Below, one piece after another: positions 15,948 through 23,739 of a stretch of 64,000 nt of DNA; within the stretch, counting starts at the first letter, position 1; every line of letters begins with the position of its first letter. The translations under genes were made by a program, and so were the position numbers. Origin of the DNA: Streptomyces sp. NBC_00557 (GTDB lineage Bacteria > Actinomycetota > Actinomycetes > Streptomycetales > Streptomycetaceae); contig NZ_CP107796.1 in NCBI RefSeq assembly GCF_036345995.1, forward strand, positions 4,836,001-4,900,000. Reading direction: 5' to 3'. The notes under the pieces were generated by a model, which worked only from the letters and a program-made list of their open reading frames with translations, was not told where the DNA came from and did not search any database.

Positions 15948-16964
15948 TCACGGGGCCGGCCGGGCGGGCTCGGCCTCCGGCACGCGGCGCCGCCGGCGCC
16001 GTTTCAGCAGCGCCCACGGGCCGCGCGGCCCCGTCGGCATGGCCGCCGTGACCTCGGTGCCCGCCTCCGACGCCGCCTCGGCGGCCGCCCGCGCCACCGG
16101 CAGGAAGCCCTCGCGGCGCGTCACGTCCGGCCGCTCCTCCTCCGGCCACAGGCCCAGCGCCGCGCACACCGTCGGCAGCACCGCCATCGCCGCCGTCGCA
16201 TAACCCTCCGCCGAGGGGTGGTAGTTGTCGGGGCCGAACAGCTCCCGCGGATTCGCCTCGAACTCCGGGCCCAGCAGGTCCCCGAGGGACACGGTCCGTC
16301 CCCCCTGCTCCACGACCCCGATCGTCTGCGCCGCCGCCAGCTGCCGCGAGGCCCGCCGCGCCAGCCAGCGCAGCGGCTGCTGCACCGGCTCGATCGTGCC
16401 GAGGTCGGGACAGGTGCCGACCACCACCTCCGCGCCGGCCGTACGCAGCCGCCGTACCGCCGCCGACAGGTGGCGCACCGAGCGGGTCGGGTGCATCCGG
16501 TGGGTGACGTCGTTCGCGCCGATCATGATCACGCAGATGTCCGGGACGGGAGTCCCGGCGGACAGCACCAGGCTGACCTGGCGGTCCAGGTCGTCCGACT
16601 GGGCCCCGGGCAGAGCGACGTTGCGCAGTTCCACCGGGCGTTCCGCCACCGCCGCTAAGCCCGACGCCAGCAGCGCGCCCGGCGTCTGGCCCGCCCGGTG
16701 CACGCCCTGCCCGGCCGCCGTGGAGTCGCCCAGCATCGTCAGACGCAGCGGGGGCTCACCCGGGATGTCGTACCCGTGGCCGTACACACCGTCGGCGACC
16801 GGAACCCGGCCGCCGCTGCCGTTGCCCACATGGCGTCTGGCCAGTCGCACCTCCGCCAGCAGCAGGCCGACCGCCGCCGCGCCGACCAGCCCGACCCCGC
16901 CGCCGCCGTACGCCGCCCCGGCCGCGATGCGCCGGGCCACTCTCGCCCTCGACATGCGCGTCAT
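15948..16964 (-). CDS. SGNH/GDSL-family hydrolase, exported or membrane-anchored; carries a TTA codon
   Basis: 338 residues. An N-terminal basic/hydrophobic segment (RRIAAGAAYGGGGVGLVGAAAVGLLLAEV) is a signal or anchor. The SGNH hydrolase core begins with LTMLGDSTAAGQG (block I, catalytic Ser). It continues through a Gly block (LPGAQSDDLDRQV), the Asn block IMIGANDVTHR, and YHPSAEGYATAA with the catalytic Asp/His region (PDNYHPS). It probably hydrolyses ester bonds of lipids or polysaccharide acyl groups. Codon 103 (16658-16656) is TTA, in frame, so translation should depend on bldA. The ATG at 16964 has GAGGAGG about twelve bases upstream; an ATG three codons later is possible. Confidence 0.9.
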   Translation of the reverse strand: MTRMSRARVARRIAAGAAYGGGGVGLVGAAAVGLLLAEVRLARRHVGNGSGGRVPVADGVYGHGYDIPGEPPLRLTMLGDSTAAGQGVHRAGQTPGALLASGLAAVAERPVELRNVALPGAQSDDLDRQVSLVLSAGTPVPDICVIMIGANDVTHRMHPTRSVRHLSAAVRRLRTAGAEVVVGTCPDLGTIEPVQQPLRWLARRASRQLAAAQTIGVVEQGGRTVSLGDLLGPEFEANPRELFGPDNYHPSAEGYATAAMAVLPTVCAALGLWPEEERPDVTRREGFLPVARAAAEAASEAGTEVTAAMPTGPRGPWALLKRRRRRRVPEAEPARPAP

Positions 16965-17125
16965 GCGTCGCCGCCACCTCCTCGTAGCCGTACACCCACT
17001 CCTTGCCCCGTACCGACCGTGCGCCAATCTCAACGGTGAGTGAACGACCGCGCCGGCCGCGCACCTGGCCTTAGGCTGGCTGCACCACCACGACCATTTC
17101 TTTTTGCAAGCAACCGGAGACAACG

Positions 17126-18517
17126 GTGCGATTCCACGACTCGATGATCAGTCTCGTCGGCAACACCCCGCTGGTGAGGCTCAACAGCGTGACCAAGGGC
17201 ATCCAGGCGACCGTCCTGGCCAAGGTGGAGTACTTCAACCCGGGCGGTTCCGTGAAGGACCGCATCGCCCTGCGCATGATCGAGGCCGCCGAGCAGAGCG
17301 GGGAGCTGAAGCCGGGCGGGACGATCGTCGAGCCGACCAGCGGCAACACCGGGGTGGGCCTGGCCATCGTGGCGCAGCAGAAGGGGTACAAGTGCATCTT
17401 CGTGTGCCCCGACAAGGTGTCCACCGACAAGATCAACGTGCTGCGCGCCTACGGCGCCGAGGTCGTCGTGTGCCCGACCGCGGTCGCGCCCGAGCACCCG
17501 GACTCCTACTACAACGTCTCCGACCGGCTCGTCCGCGAGACCCCGGGCGCGTGGAAGCCCGACCAGTACTCCAACCCCAACAACCCGCTCTCGCACTATC
17601 ACTCCACCGGCCCCGAGCTGTGGGAGCAGACCGAGGGCAGGATCACCCACTTCGTGGCGGGCGTGGGCACCGGCGGCACCATCTCGGGCACCGGCCGCTA
17701 TCTGAAGGACGTGAGTGACGGCCGGGTCAAGGTCATCGGCGCCGACCCGGAGGGCTCGGTGTACTCCGGCGGCTCCGGGCGGCCGTACCTGGTGGAGGGC
17801 GTCGGCGAGGACTTCTGGCCGACCGCCTACGACCGGACCGTCGCCGACGAGATCGTCGCCGTCTCCGACAAGGACTCCTTCCAGATGACCCGCCGGCTCG
17901 CCAAGGAGGAGGGCCTGCTGGTCGGCGGCTCCTGTGGCATGGCGGTCGTGGCGGCGCTGCGGGTGGCCGAGCGGCTGGGCCCGGACGACGTCGTGGTGGT
18001 GCTCCTGCCGGACAGCGGCCGCGGCTACCTCAGCAAGATCTTCAACGACGAGTGGATGGCCGACTACGGCTTCCTGGAGGACGAGGGCCCGAGCGCCCGC
18101 GTCGGCGACGTGCTCAGCGACAAGGCGGGCGGCACCATCCCCTCCCTGGTGCACATGCACCCCGAGGAGACCGTCGGCCAGGCCATCGAGGTGCTGCGCG
18201 AGTACGGCGTCTCGCAGATGCCGGTCGTCAAGCCGGGCGCCGGGCACCCCGACGTGATGGCCGCCGAGGTCGTCGGCTCCGTGGTGGAGCGCGAGCTGCT
18301 CGACGCCCTGTTCAACAAGCGGGCCTCCCTCGACGACCCGCTGGAGAAGCACATGTCCGCCCCGCTGCCCCAGGTCGGCTCCGGCGAGCCGGTCGGCGAC
18401 CTGATGTCGGTGCTCGGCTCGGCGGACGCGGCGATCGTCCTCGTCGAGGGCAAGCCCACCGGCGTGGTCAGCCGGCAGGACCTGCTGGCGTTCCTCGCGA
18501 AGGGCGGAAAGCAGTAG
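17126..18517 (+). CDS. Cystathionine beta-synthase
   Basis: PLP enzyme that condenses L-serine and homocysteine to cystathionine (reverse transsulfuration). 463 residues. The catalytic domain carries the PLP lysine at K44 in NPGGSVKDRIALRM, then PTSGNTGVGLAIVAQQKGYK and the phosphate-binding loop GVGTGGTISGTGRYLK. Two CBS regulatory domains make up the last 120 residues (PSLVHMHPEETVGQAIEVLREYGVSQMPVV and LMSVLGSADAAIVLVEGKPTGVVSRQDLLAFL). The C-terminal CBS pair distinguishes it from cysteine synthase. The start GTG is at 17126 with GGAG upstream. It diverges from the SGNH hydrolase over about 160 bases. Confidence 0.94.
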   Translation: MRFHDSMISLVGNTPLVRLNSVTKGIQATVLAKVEYFNPGGSVKDRIALRMIEAAEQSGELKPGGTIVEPTSGNTGVGLAIVAQQKGYKCIFVCPDKVSTDKINVLRAYGAEVVVCPTAVAPEHPDSYYNVSDRLVRETPGAWKPDQYSNPNNPLSHYHSTGPELWEQTEGRITHFVAGVGTGGTISGTGRYLKDVSDGRVKVIGADPEGSVYSGGSGRPYLVEGVGEDFWPTAYDRTVADEIVAVSDKDSFQMTRRLAKEEGLLVGGSCGMAVVAALRVAERLGPDDVVVVLLPDSGRGYLSKIFNDEWMADYGFLEDEGPSARVGDVLSDKAGGTIPSLVHMHPEETVGQAIEVLREYGVSQMPVVKPGAGHPDVMAAEVVGSVVERELLDALFNKRASLDDPLEKHMSAPLPQVGSGEPVGDLMSVLGSADAAIVLVEGKPTGVVSRQDLLAFLAKGGKQ

Positions 18518-18890
18518 GGAACCCCCGGTGAACTGCGGGTTCATCCCGCCGGCTTGCGGGGAGACGGGGTTCGCGGAAGTGGTACGAGCGTGTCACGTGC
18601 GCGCAGCACCCGCTTAACACGGGTCCGGCAGATTAGTGGGTGTCGGCAGGGCGGGAGCGGCTCCCCGCCCCGGCCGGCGCCGAACGGCGCCAAGGACCTC
18701 CGGAGCGGCTCCCGGACCTCCATGGACGCCATGGACGCGCAGCCCGGCCCTGACCCGGCCCGCGTCCCTCGCGGGGACCGCCGTCGTCCCGCCCCCCGGA
18801 GACGGGGGTGCGGCGGTCCCCGCGCAACTCTTTCCCAGAGGGGGTCAGCGAGCGGTGCTGGACGCCCAACTCCCCGGCAGAGCAAGGCGC
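18518..18890. other. Non-coding or decayed stretch after the CBS gene
   Basis: All long frames here have biased, alanine/arginine/proline-rich translations with no recognisable protein. GAACCC (18519-18524) and GGGTTC (18537-18542) could form a weak hairpin after the CBS stop. The stretch leads into a recognisable SDR remnant, so it may be the eroded 5' part of that gene. Confidence 0.45.
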
Positions 18891-19075
18891 TCCACCGTCT
18901 GCGAACCCGGTTCCGGCGTGTACACCACGATCGCCAGGGGCTGTCCGGGCAGCTGGAGGCGATGTTCGGCACGATCGGCGGGCTCTCCGCTGCGGAGATC
19001 GCGGACGTCGTCGCCTACGCCACCAGCCGGCCCCGGCCCGTCAACCTCCGCCAGACCATGGTCCTGCCGACCCGG
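18891..19075 (+). pseudogene. Remnant of a short-chain dehydrogenase/reductase (C-terminal part, frameshifted)
   Basis: One frame from 18891 reads STVCEPGSGVYTT, like the VxVxEPGxVxTE segment of classical SDRs. After a frame change near 18940, the next frame reads QLEAMFGTIGGLSAAEIADVV and then AYATSRPRPVNLRQTMVLPTRQ. That is the typical end of YdfG-type SDRs (AEEIADAVxYxxTRPxHVNxxExxVxPTxQ). No catalytic YxxxK or Rossmann motif can be found upstream, and no stop follows at the expected place. I read this as a decayed SDR gene. Family assignment is by eye only. Confidence 0.6.
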
Positions 19076-19258
19076 CAGGCGTCAACCGCCGGTCTTCCCG
19101 CCCGGCCGTCCGGCAGGTGTGAACCGGCGCTCGGCGCGACATTGTTCGGGACCGGCGCTCGACGCGGCAGGCCCGGAGCGGCGCTCGGCGCGGCCGGTGG
19201 GCCGGCGGCTTCGAGGCCGGTCCGGCCTGCCGCCCGGTCCGGCCGGCGCGGGCCGGGC

Positions 19259-19685
19259 TCAGTCCTCGCGGCCGGAGCGGTTGCGGCGGCCGGTGAGCAG
19301 CTCCGGGTTGAGCCGCACCGCCTGGGCGAAGTTGACGCCGACGATGCCGACCCACGCGGCCACCGTCCCCCCCCGTCCCCGCGACCCCGCCGGCCACGGC
19401 GGTCAGCGGGATCGCCAGGACCAGCGAGATGATCGCGAGCCCGAAGCGCTCCGACCACGTGTCGGCGTTCTTCGGGCGCCGGGCGTCGCGCGCGGTCGCC
19501 AGCTGCTGTTCGGCCAGATGACGGCGCACCCGGCGGTCCACCGCGTCGTCGATCCGCTGCTCGACCTTCTCCAGGAAGGAGTCGACCAGCGCCGTCTCGT
19601 ACTCCTCGCCCAGCTCCCGGCGGGTCTGCAGGGTGGCGTCGAGTTCTTTTCTCAGGTCCGTGTTCCGCCCGTCCACTCCGGTCAT
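19259..19685 (-). pseudogene. Small membrane protein gene broken by a frameshift at a C8 run
   Basis: The frame starts MTGVDGRNTDLRKELDATL and encodes a soluble coiled N-terminal half (ELGEEYETALVDSFLEKVEQRIDDAV). A helix follows (FGLAIISLVLAIPLTAVAGG) and then the protein runs into nonsense at GTGGDGGRVG. Removing one base from the run of eight C at 19367-19374 restores TVAAWVGIVGVNFAQAVRLN and PELLTGRRNRSGRED with a stop at 19261-19259, for about 141 residues. The restored sequence is a sensible two-helix membrane protein. This is either a true inactivating indel or a homopolymer sequencing error. Family unknown. Confidence 0.75.
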
Positions 19686-19694
19686 GCCCCCACG

Positions 19695-20315
19695 TTAGGG
19701 AGCGCTCACGCCCCGCGCACTGGGGACAACCCCCCTCTTCCCCTCGGGGTTCCCGGGCGGGTACGCCGCGTTCCGCCGCCCGGTCAGCCAGTACAGCAGC
19801 GCCGGTACGGCGAGGCCCACGATCCAGGAGACGTCCGCGCCGCCGAGCCGGTCCACCAGCGGGCCGGTGTAGACGGCCGCCGTGACCGCCGTGACGGCGG
19901 CGAAGACCACGATCCCGGTGGTGTCGTTCGTGTGCGTCAACTCGCCCACCGCCTGCCCGGCGAGCACGCTGCCGGACGCGAAGAAGCCGACGTACATCAC
20001 GATCACCAGCAGCAGCGGTACGACCGCCCCGCGCACCCCGAACTGCGCCCGTGACTGGATCATCTGCGGCAGACCGCGCCTCGGGCCCTGCGCCGAGTGC
20101 AGGGCCATCACCGCGCCGCCGAGCAGGTTGCCCAGCAGCAGGCCCGCGAGCGACCAGACGACGTCCCCGCCGAAGACGACCGCGAGGGCGCCGGTGACGA
20201 CCGCCGTGATCTGCAGGTTGGCGCCCAGCCAGAGCGTGAACTGGCTGAAGGCCGTGCCGTGCCGCTCCTCGTCGGGGACGACGTCGATGGAGCGCAGTTC
20301 CACCAGGCCGCTCAT
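19695..20315 (-). pseudogene. Internally deleted NCS1 (purine/cytosine permease-type) transporter
   Basis: The 206-residue in-frame protein begins like a full NCS1 permease (GTAFSQFTLWLGANLQITAVV, MALHSAQGPRRGLPQMIQSR, QFGVRGAVVPLLLVIVMYVG). After VFAAVTAVTA it jumps directly to AVYTGPLVDRLGGADVSWIVG and LAVPALLYWLTGRR, the sequence of the last helix of the family. Normal length is about 450-500, so some 270 residues are missing from the centre. A short repeat (GCCGTGAC/CCGTGAC) at the joint near 19880-19895 fits a slipped deletion. It should not transport. The ATG directly abuts the stop of the OpuC-type binding protein gene, so it is the last gene of that operon. Confidence 0.75.
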
Positions 20316-21248
20316 CTACTTCACCAGCCCGTGCTGCCGGGCGTAGGCGTTCGCGACGTCCTCGGGGTCCTTCTTGTCCTTGTCCACCTGCCGGTTGAGC
20401 TCGGTGAGCTGGGCCGTGGTCAGCAGGTTGCCGAGCCGGGCGAGGGCCTTGCGGACGGTGTCGTCGGCCTTGCGGTCGGCGATCAGCGGGACGATGTGCT
20501 GGCTGGGTATGAGGTGCGCGGGGTCGGTGAGCACCACCCAGTCGTTGGCCTTGATGTCGGTGTCGGTGGTGAACAGGTTCGCCACGTCCACGTCGCCCTT
20601 CTTCAACGCGCCCTTGACCAGCGGCCCGTCGGAGTCGAGCGACTTGAACTCCTTGAACTCCACGCCGTAGACGTCCTTCAGGCCGACCGCGCCGACCTGG
20701 CGCTTCTTCACCTCGGGGGCGGCGCCGATGACCAGCCTGCCGTTCTGCTTCTTCAGGTCGGCGAGGGAGGCCAGCCCGTACTTCCGCGCCGTCTCGCGGG
20801 TGACGACGAAGGCGTCGGAGTCCTCCGCCATGCCGTACGGCAGCACCTGGAGGCCCGCCGGGAGGGCCTGGGTGAGGGCGTTCTGCATCTCGCCCGACTC
20901 GGTGGCGGTGACCTTCGGCGCGAGGTAGTTGAGCAGGGCGCCCTGGTACTCGGGCAGCAGGTCGATGTCGCCGCCCCTGAGCGCGGGGATGACGATCTCG
21001 CGGGTGCCGAGGTTGGGGCGGACGGTCGTCTTCACGCCGGCGCCCTGCAGGGCGACCGCGTAGAGGTAGCCGAGGACCTGGTTCTCGGTGAAGTTGGCCG
21101 TGCCGATGGTGACTCCGCCCTTGCTGGAGCCGGCGCCGCCGGCGGCGGAGCCCTGGCCGTTGAGGGAGGTGATGCCGCCGGCGCAGGCGGAGAGGGCGGG
21201 GACGGAGGCGACCGCGAACAGGCCGCCGAGGACAGTACGTCGGTTCAT
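20316..21248 (-). CDS. Quaternary-amine/osmoprotectant ABC transporter substrate-binding lipoprotein (OpuC/OsmX type)
   Basis: 310 residues. A lipoprotein signal with lipobox ALSAC places it on the outer face of the membrane. The mature protein has the OpuAC-like start VTIGTANFTENQVLGYLYAVALQGAGVKTTV, then LLPEYQGALLNYL, and ANDWVVLTDPAHLIPSQHIVPLI near the end. This family binds betaines, choline, carnitine and, in EgtU, ergothioneine. The cage residues cannot be assigned by eye. It is the fourth gene of a leftward operon with ATPase and two permeases, and diverges with them from a lyase gene that may act on the same substrate (inference). Confidence 0.9.
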   Translation of the reverse strand: MNRRTVLGGLFAVASVPALSACAGGITSLNGQGSAAGGAGSSKGGVTIGTANFTENQVLGYLYAVALQGAGVKTTVRPNLGTREIVIPALRGGDIDLLPEYQGALLNYLAPKVTATESGEMQNALTQALPAGLQVLPYGMAEDSDAFVVTRETARKYGLASLADLKKQNGRLVIGAAPEVKKRQVGAVGLKDVYGVEFKEFKSLDSDGPLVKGALKKGDVDVANLFTTDTDIKANDWVVLTDPAHLIPSQHIVPLIADRKADDTVRKALARLGNLLTTAQLTELNRQVDKDKKDPEDVANAYARQHGLVK

Positions 21249-21264
21249 CGGGGATTCCCGGGGG

Positions 21265-21927
21265 TTAGGCGGTGCGGTGGCGGAACAGGATGCGCTGGAG
21301 GGCGGCGAGGGCCACGTCCAGGACGACGGCGACCACGGCGACCAGCACCGCCCCGCCGAGCACCTGGACCAGGTCGCGCTGGGCGAGGCCGTCGAAGACG
21401 TAGCGGCCCAGCCCGCCGAAGGAGACGTACGCGGCGATGGTGGCCGTGGCGACGACCTGGATCAGGGCCAGGCGCAGGCCCGTCATGATCAGTGGCAGCG
21501 CGAGCGGCAGCTCGACCTGGAACAGGACCTGGTGGCCGCGCATGCCCTGGCCGCGTGCGGCGTCCTTCACGTCCGGGTCGACGGCGGTCATGCCGGCGTA
21601 GGTGTTGGTGACGATCGCGGGGACCGCGAGGGCGACCAGGGCGACGTACACCGGCAGCATCGACAGGCCGCCGGCCAGGAAGACCAGCACGACGAGGCCG
21701 ACCGTGGGCAGGGCCCGGCCGAAGGAGGCGAGGTTGATCGCCAGGAAGGCGCCCTTGCCGGTGTGCCCGATCAGCAGGCCGAGCGGCAGGCCGATGGCGG
21801 CGGCGATGAGCGTGGCCAGCAGGGAGTACTGGAGGTGCTCGGCGAGGCGGTGCGCGATGCCGTCGGGGCCGGTCCACTGGGAGCCGCTGACCAGCCACCT
21901 CCCGAGGTTCTTGAACAGTTCGTACAT
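21265..21927 (-). CDS. Quaternary-amine ABC transporter permease (OpuC/OsmY type)
   Basis: 220-residue membrane subunit. About six helices are seen. The BPD-type permease signature region is NTYAGMTAVDPDVKDAARGQGM followed by LFQVELPLALPLIMTGLRLALIQV, characteristic of OpuBB/YehW-like proteins. The ATG at 21927 is one base after the preceding permease stop, with AGGAGG upstream inside the previous gene, so translation is coupled. It forms a heterodimeric channel with the preceding permease. Confidence 0.92.
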   Translation of the reverse strand: MYELFKNLGRWLVSGSQWTGPDGIAHRLAEHLQYSLLATLIAAAIGLPLGLLIGHTGKGAFLAINLASFGRALPTVGLVVLVFLAGGLSMLPVYVALVALAVPAIVTNTYAGMTAVDPDVKDAARGQGMRGHQVLFQVELPLALPLIMTGLRLALIQVVATATIAAYVSFGGLGRYVFDGLAQRDLVQVLGGAVLVAVVAVVLDVALAALQRILFRHRTA

Positions 21928-21928
21928 C

Positions 21929-22570
21929 TCAGGCTCGCCTCCTGGTCCAGGGGGTGAGGGCGTACTGGACGGCGACCAGGGCCGCGTCGGCGACGACCGC
22001 GAGGAGCAGGGTGAGGACCACTCCGGCGATCACCGGGGTGGGGAAGTCGCGCTGGAAGCCGTCGGTGAAGAGCTGGCCGAGGCCGCCGTCGCCGATGTAG
22101 GTCGCGACGGAGACGAGGGAGATCGACATGACCGTGGAGATCCGGACGCCCGCCATGATCACGGGGAGGGCGAGCGGGAACTCGACGGTGAGGAGCGTGC
22201 GCAGCGGGCGCGTGCCCATCGCCTTCGCGGCCTCCTTCACCTTCACGGGGACCGAGTCCAGGCCCTCGACGGTGTTCCGCAGCAGGACGACCAGGGTGTA
22301 GATCGTCAGGCCGGTGACGGTGGTGGTGCGGGTCAGGCCGCTGACCGGGAGCAGCAGGACGAAGATCGCGATCGACGGGATCGTGAACAGCACGTTGGAC
22401 GCGCCGAGCAGGAAGCCGCGCAGCCGGGGGATGCGGTGGGCGACCACCGCCAGCGGGAGCGAGATCAGCAGGCCGAGGGCGACGGCCGTGAGCGCGGCCT
22501 GGAGGTGGGAGAGCGTGAGGGTGGTGAGGTCGTCGGTGTGGGCCGATATCCACGACCAGTCGATCGTCAT
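21929..22570 (-). CDS. Quaternary-amine ABC transporter permease (OpuC/OsmW type)
   Basis: 213 residues. Hydrophobic helices include HLQAALTAVALGLLISLPLAV and NVLFTIPSIAIFVLLLPVSG. The coupling loop VPVKVKEAAKAMGTRPLRTL leads into TVEFPLALPVIMAGVRIST, the EAA motif of this permease family. The start overlaps the ATPase stop by four bases (ATGA). It pairs with the next permease and the ATPase. The paralogous permeases have diverged, as is usual for heteromeric OpuC systems. Confidence 0.92.
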   Translation of the reverse strand: MTIDWSWISAHTDDLTTLTLSHLQAALTAVALGLLISLPLAVVAHRIPRLRGFLLGASNVLFTIPSIAIFVLLLPVSGLTRTTTVTGLTIYTLVVLLRNTVEGLDSVPVKVKEAAKAMGTRPLRTLLTVEFPLALPVIMAGVRISTVMSISLVSVATYIGDGGLGQLFTDGFQRDFPTPVIAGVVLTLLLAVVADAALVAVQYALTPWTRRRA

Positions 22571-23601
22571 GCGGCCACCCTCACTTCGGCGTGGGCGCGG
22601 CCGGCGTGCTCGTGGATGTCGTCGCGGGAGGAGACGCCGGTGAGGACGCCGTCGGCGTCGACGCGGGCGACCAGCCCGGTGGGGGAGGCGACCGACTCGT
22701 TCAGCGCGGAGAGCAGGGAGTCGGTGTCCTTCAGGGGGCGTACGGGGATCCGGGCGTCCTGCGAGGCCCAGTGGAGGGGCTTGTTCCGCGCGTCGAGGAC
22801 CAGGCTCCAGGCGGTGCCTTGCGGTGCCGGGCCCTGGGGGACGTCGGCGAGCGTCTTCAGCGAGAGCAGCTTCAGACCGCGCTCGGCGCCGAGGAAGCCG
22901 GCCACGAACTCGTCCGCGGGGCGGGCCAGGAGTTCGGCGGGTGCGGCGCACTGGACCAGGTGGCCGCCGGTGCGGAACACGGCGATCCGGTCGCCGAGGC
23001 GCACGGCCTCGTCGATGTCGTGCGTGACGAAGACGATGGTCTTGCTCAACTCCTTCTGGAGCCTGAGCAGTTCGCCCTGGAGTTGAGTGCGGACGACCGG
23101 GTCGACCGCGCCGAACGGCTCGTCCATGAGCAGCACCGGCGGGTCGGCGGCGAGCGCGCGGGCGACGCCGACCCGCTGCTGCTGGCCGCCGGAGAGCTGG
23201 TGCGGGTAACGCCGGCCGGCCTCGGGGGCCAGGCCCACGGTTTCCAGGAGTTCGGCGGCGCGGGCCCGGGCCTTCCTGCGGTTCCAGCCGAGCAGGAGCG
23301 GGACGGTGGCGATGTTGTCGAGCACCGTGCGGTGCGGGAAGAGGCCGGCCTGCTGGATGACGTAGCCGATGGAGCGGCGCAGCTCGGCCGCGTCCTGCCG
23401 GGTGACGTCCTTGCCGCCGACGCGGATGGTGCCGGAGGTCGGCTCGACCATCCGGTTGATCATCCGCAGGGTGGTCGTCTTGCCGCAACCGGAGGATCCG
23501 ACCAGGACGGTGACACCGCCCTCCGGCATCTCCAGGGTGAGGTCGTGGACTGCTGTGGTGCCGTTGGGGAAGCGCTTGTGGACCGCATCGAACTGGATCA
23601 T
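22567..23601 (-). CDS. Quaternary-amine ABC transporter ATP-binding protein (OpuCA/ProV type)
   Basis: 344-residue ATPase. It has Walker [17 protein letters not shown], the Q-loop [15 protein letters not shown], the signature [19 protein letters not shown], Walker [17 protein letters not shown] and the switch [10 protein letters not shown]. The family-typical [11 protein letters not shown] is present. The C terminus (about residues 240-344) carries the tandem CBS-type region expected of OpuCA proteins, which senses ionic strength or nucleotides in known members. First gene of the leftward operon; diverges from the lyase gene across 138 bases. Confidence 0.93.
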   Translation of the reverse strand: MIQFDAVHKRFPNGTTAVHDLTLEMPEGGVTVLVGSSGCGKTTTLRMINRMVEPTSGTIRVGGKDVTRQDAAELRRSIGYVIQQAGLFPHRTVLDNIATVPLLLGWNRRKARARAAELLETVGLAPEAGRRYPHQLSGGQQQRVGVARALAADPPVLLMDEPFGAVDPVVRTQLQGELLRLQKELSKTIVFVTHDIDEAVRLGDRIAVFRTGGHLVQCAAPAELLARPADEFVAGFLGAERGLKLLSLKTLADVPQGPAPQGTAWSLVLDARNKPLHWASQDARIPVRPLKDTDSLLSALNESVASPTGLVARVDADGVLTGVSSRDDIHEHAGRAHAEVRVAA

Positions 23602-23620
23602 GAGATGTCCCTTGCCCGGC

Positions 23621-23694
23621 TGTATAACGTCATGCAGAGTTCTTGGTGTGTGAATAGGTTGTCAACGGGTTGGTGTTAATCCGCCGTAACGGAT
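23621..23694. promoter_or_regulatory. Divergent control region of transporter and HAL-like lyase; dyads
   Basis: Two candidate operators are visible: the imperfect dyad TGTAT-AACGTC-ATGCA (23621-23636) and the perfect dyad ATCCG-N6-CGGAT (23679-23694). Between them lies TGTGAATAG (23649-23657), which recurs in the hutU promoter. I could not place convincing -35/-10 pairs. The RpiR-type regulator encoded after the lyase is the natural candidate binder (inference). Confidence 0.4.
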
Positions 23695-23739
23695 GACCAA
23701 GTGGCAAGACGGGATGTCCGACTTGAGGGGAGTTTGGGC

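Noticed and set aside
18541..18972. 143-codon minus ORF and overlapping plus ORFs in 18.5-19.4 kb
   Set aside because: Only the C-terminal SDR-like stretch is recognisable. The rest has no motif and no good start, so it is called decayed or non-coding.
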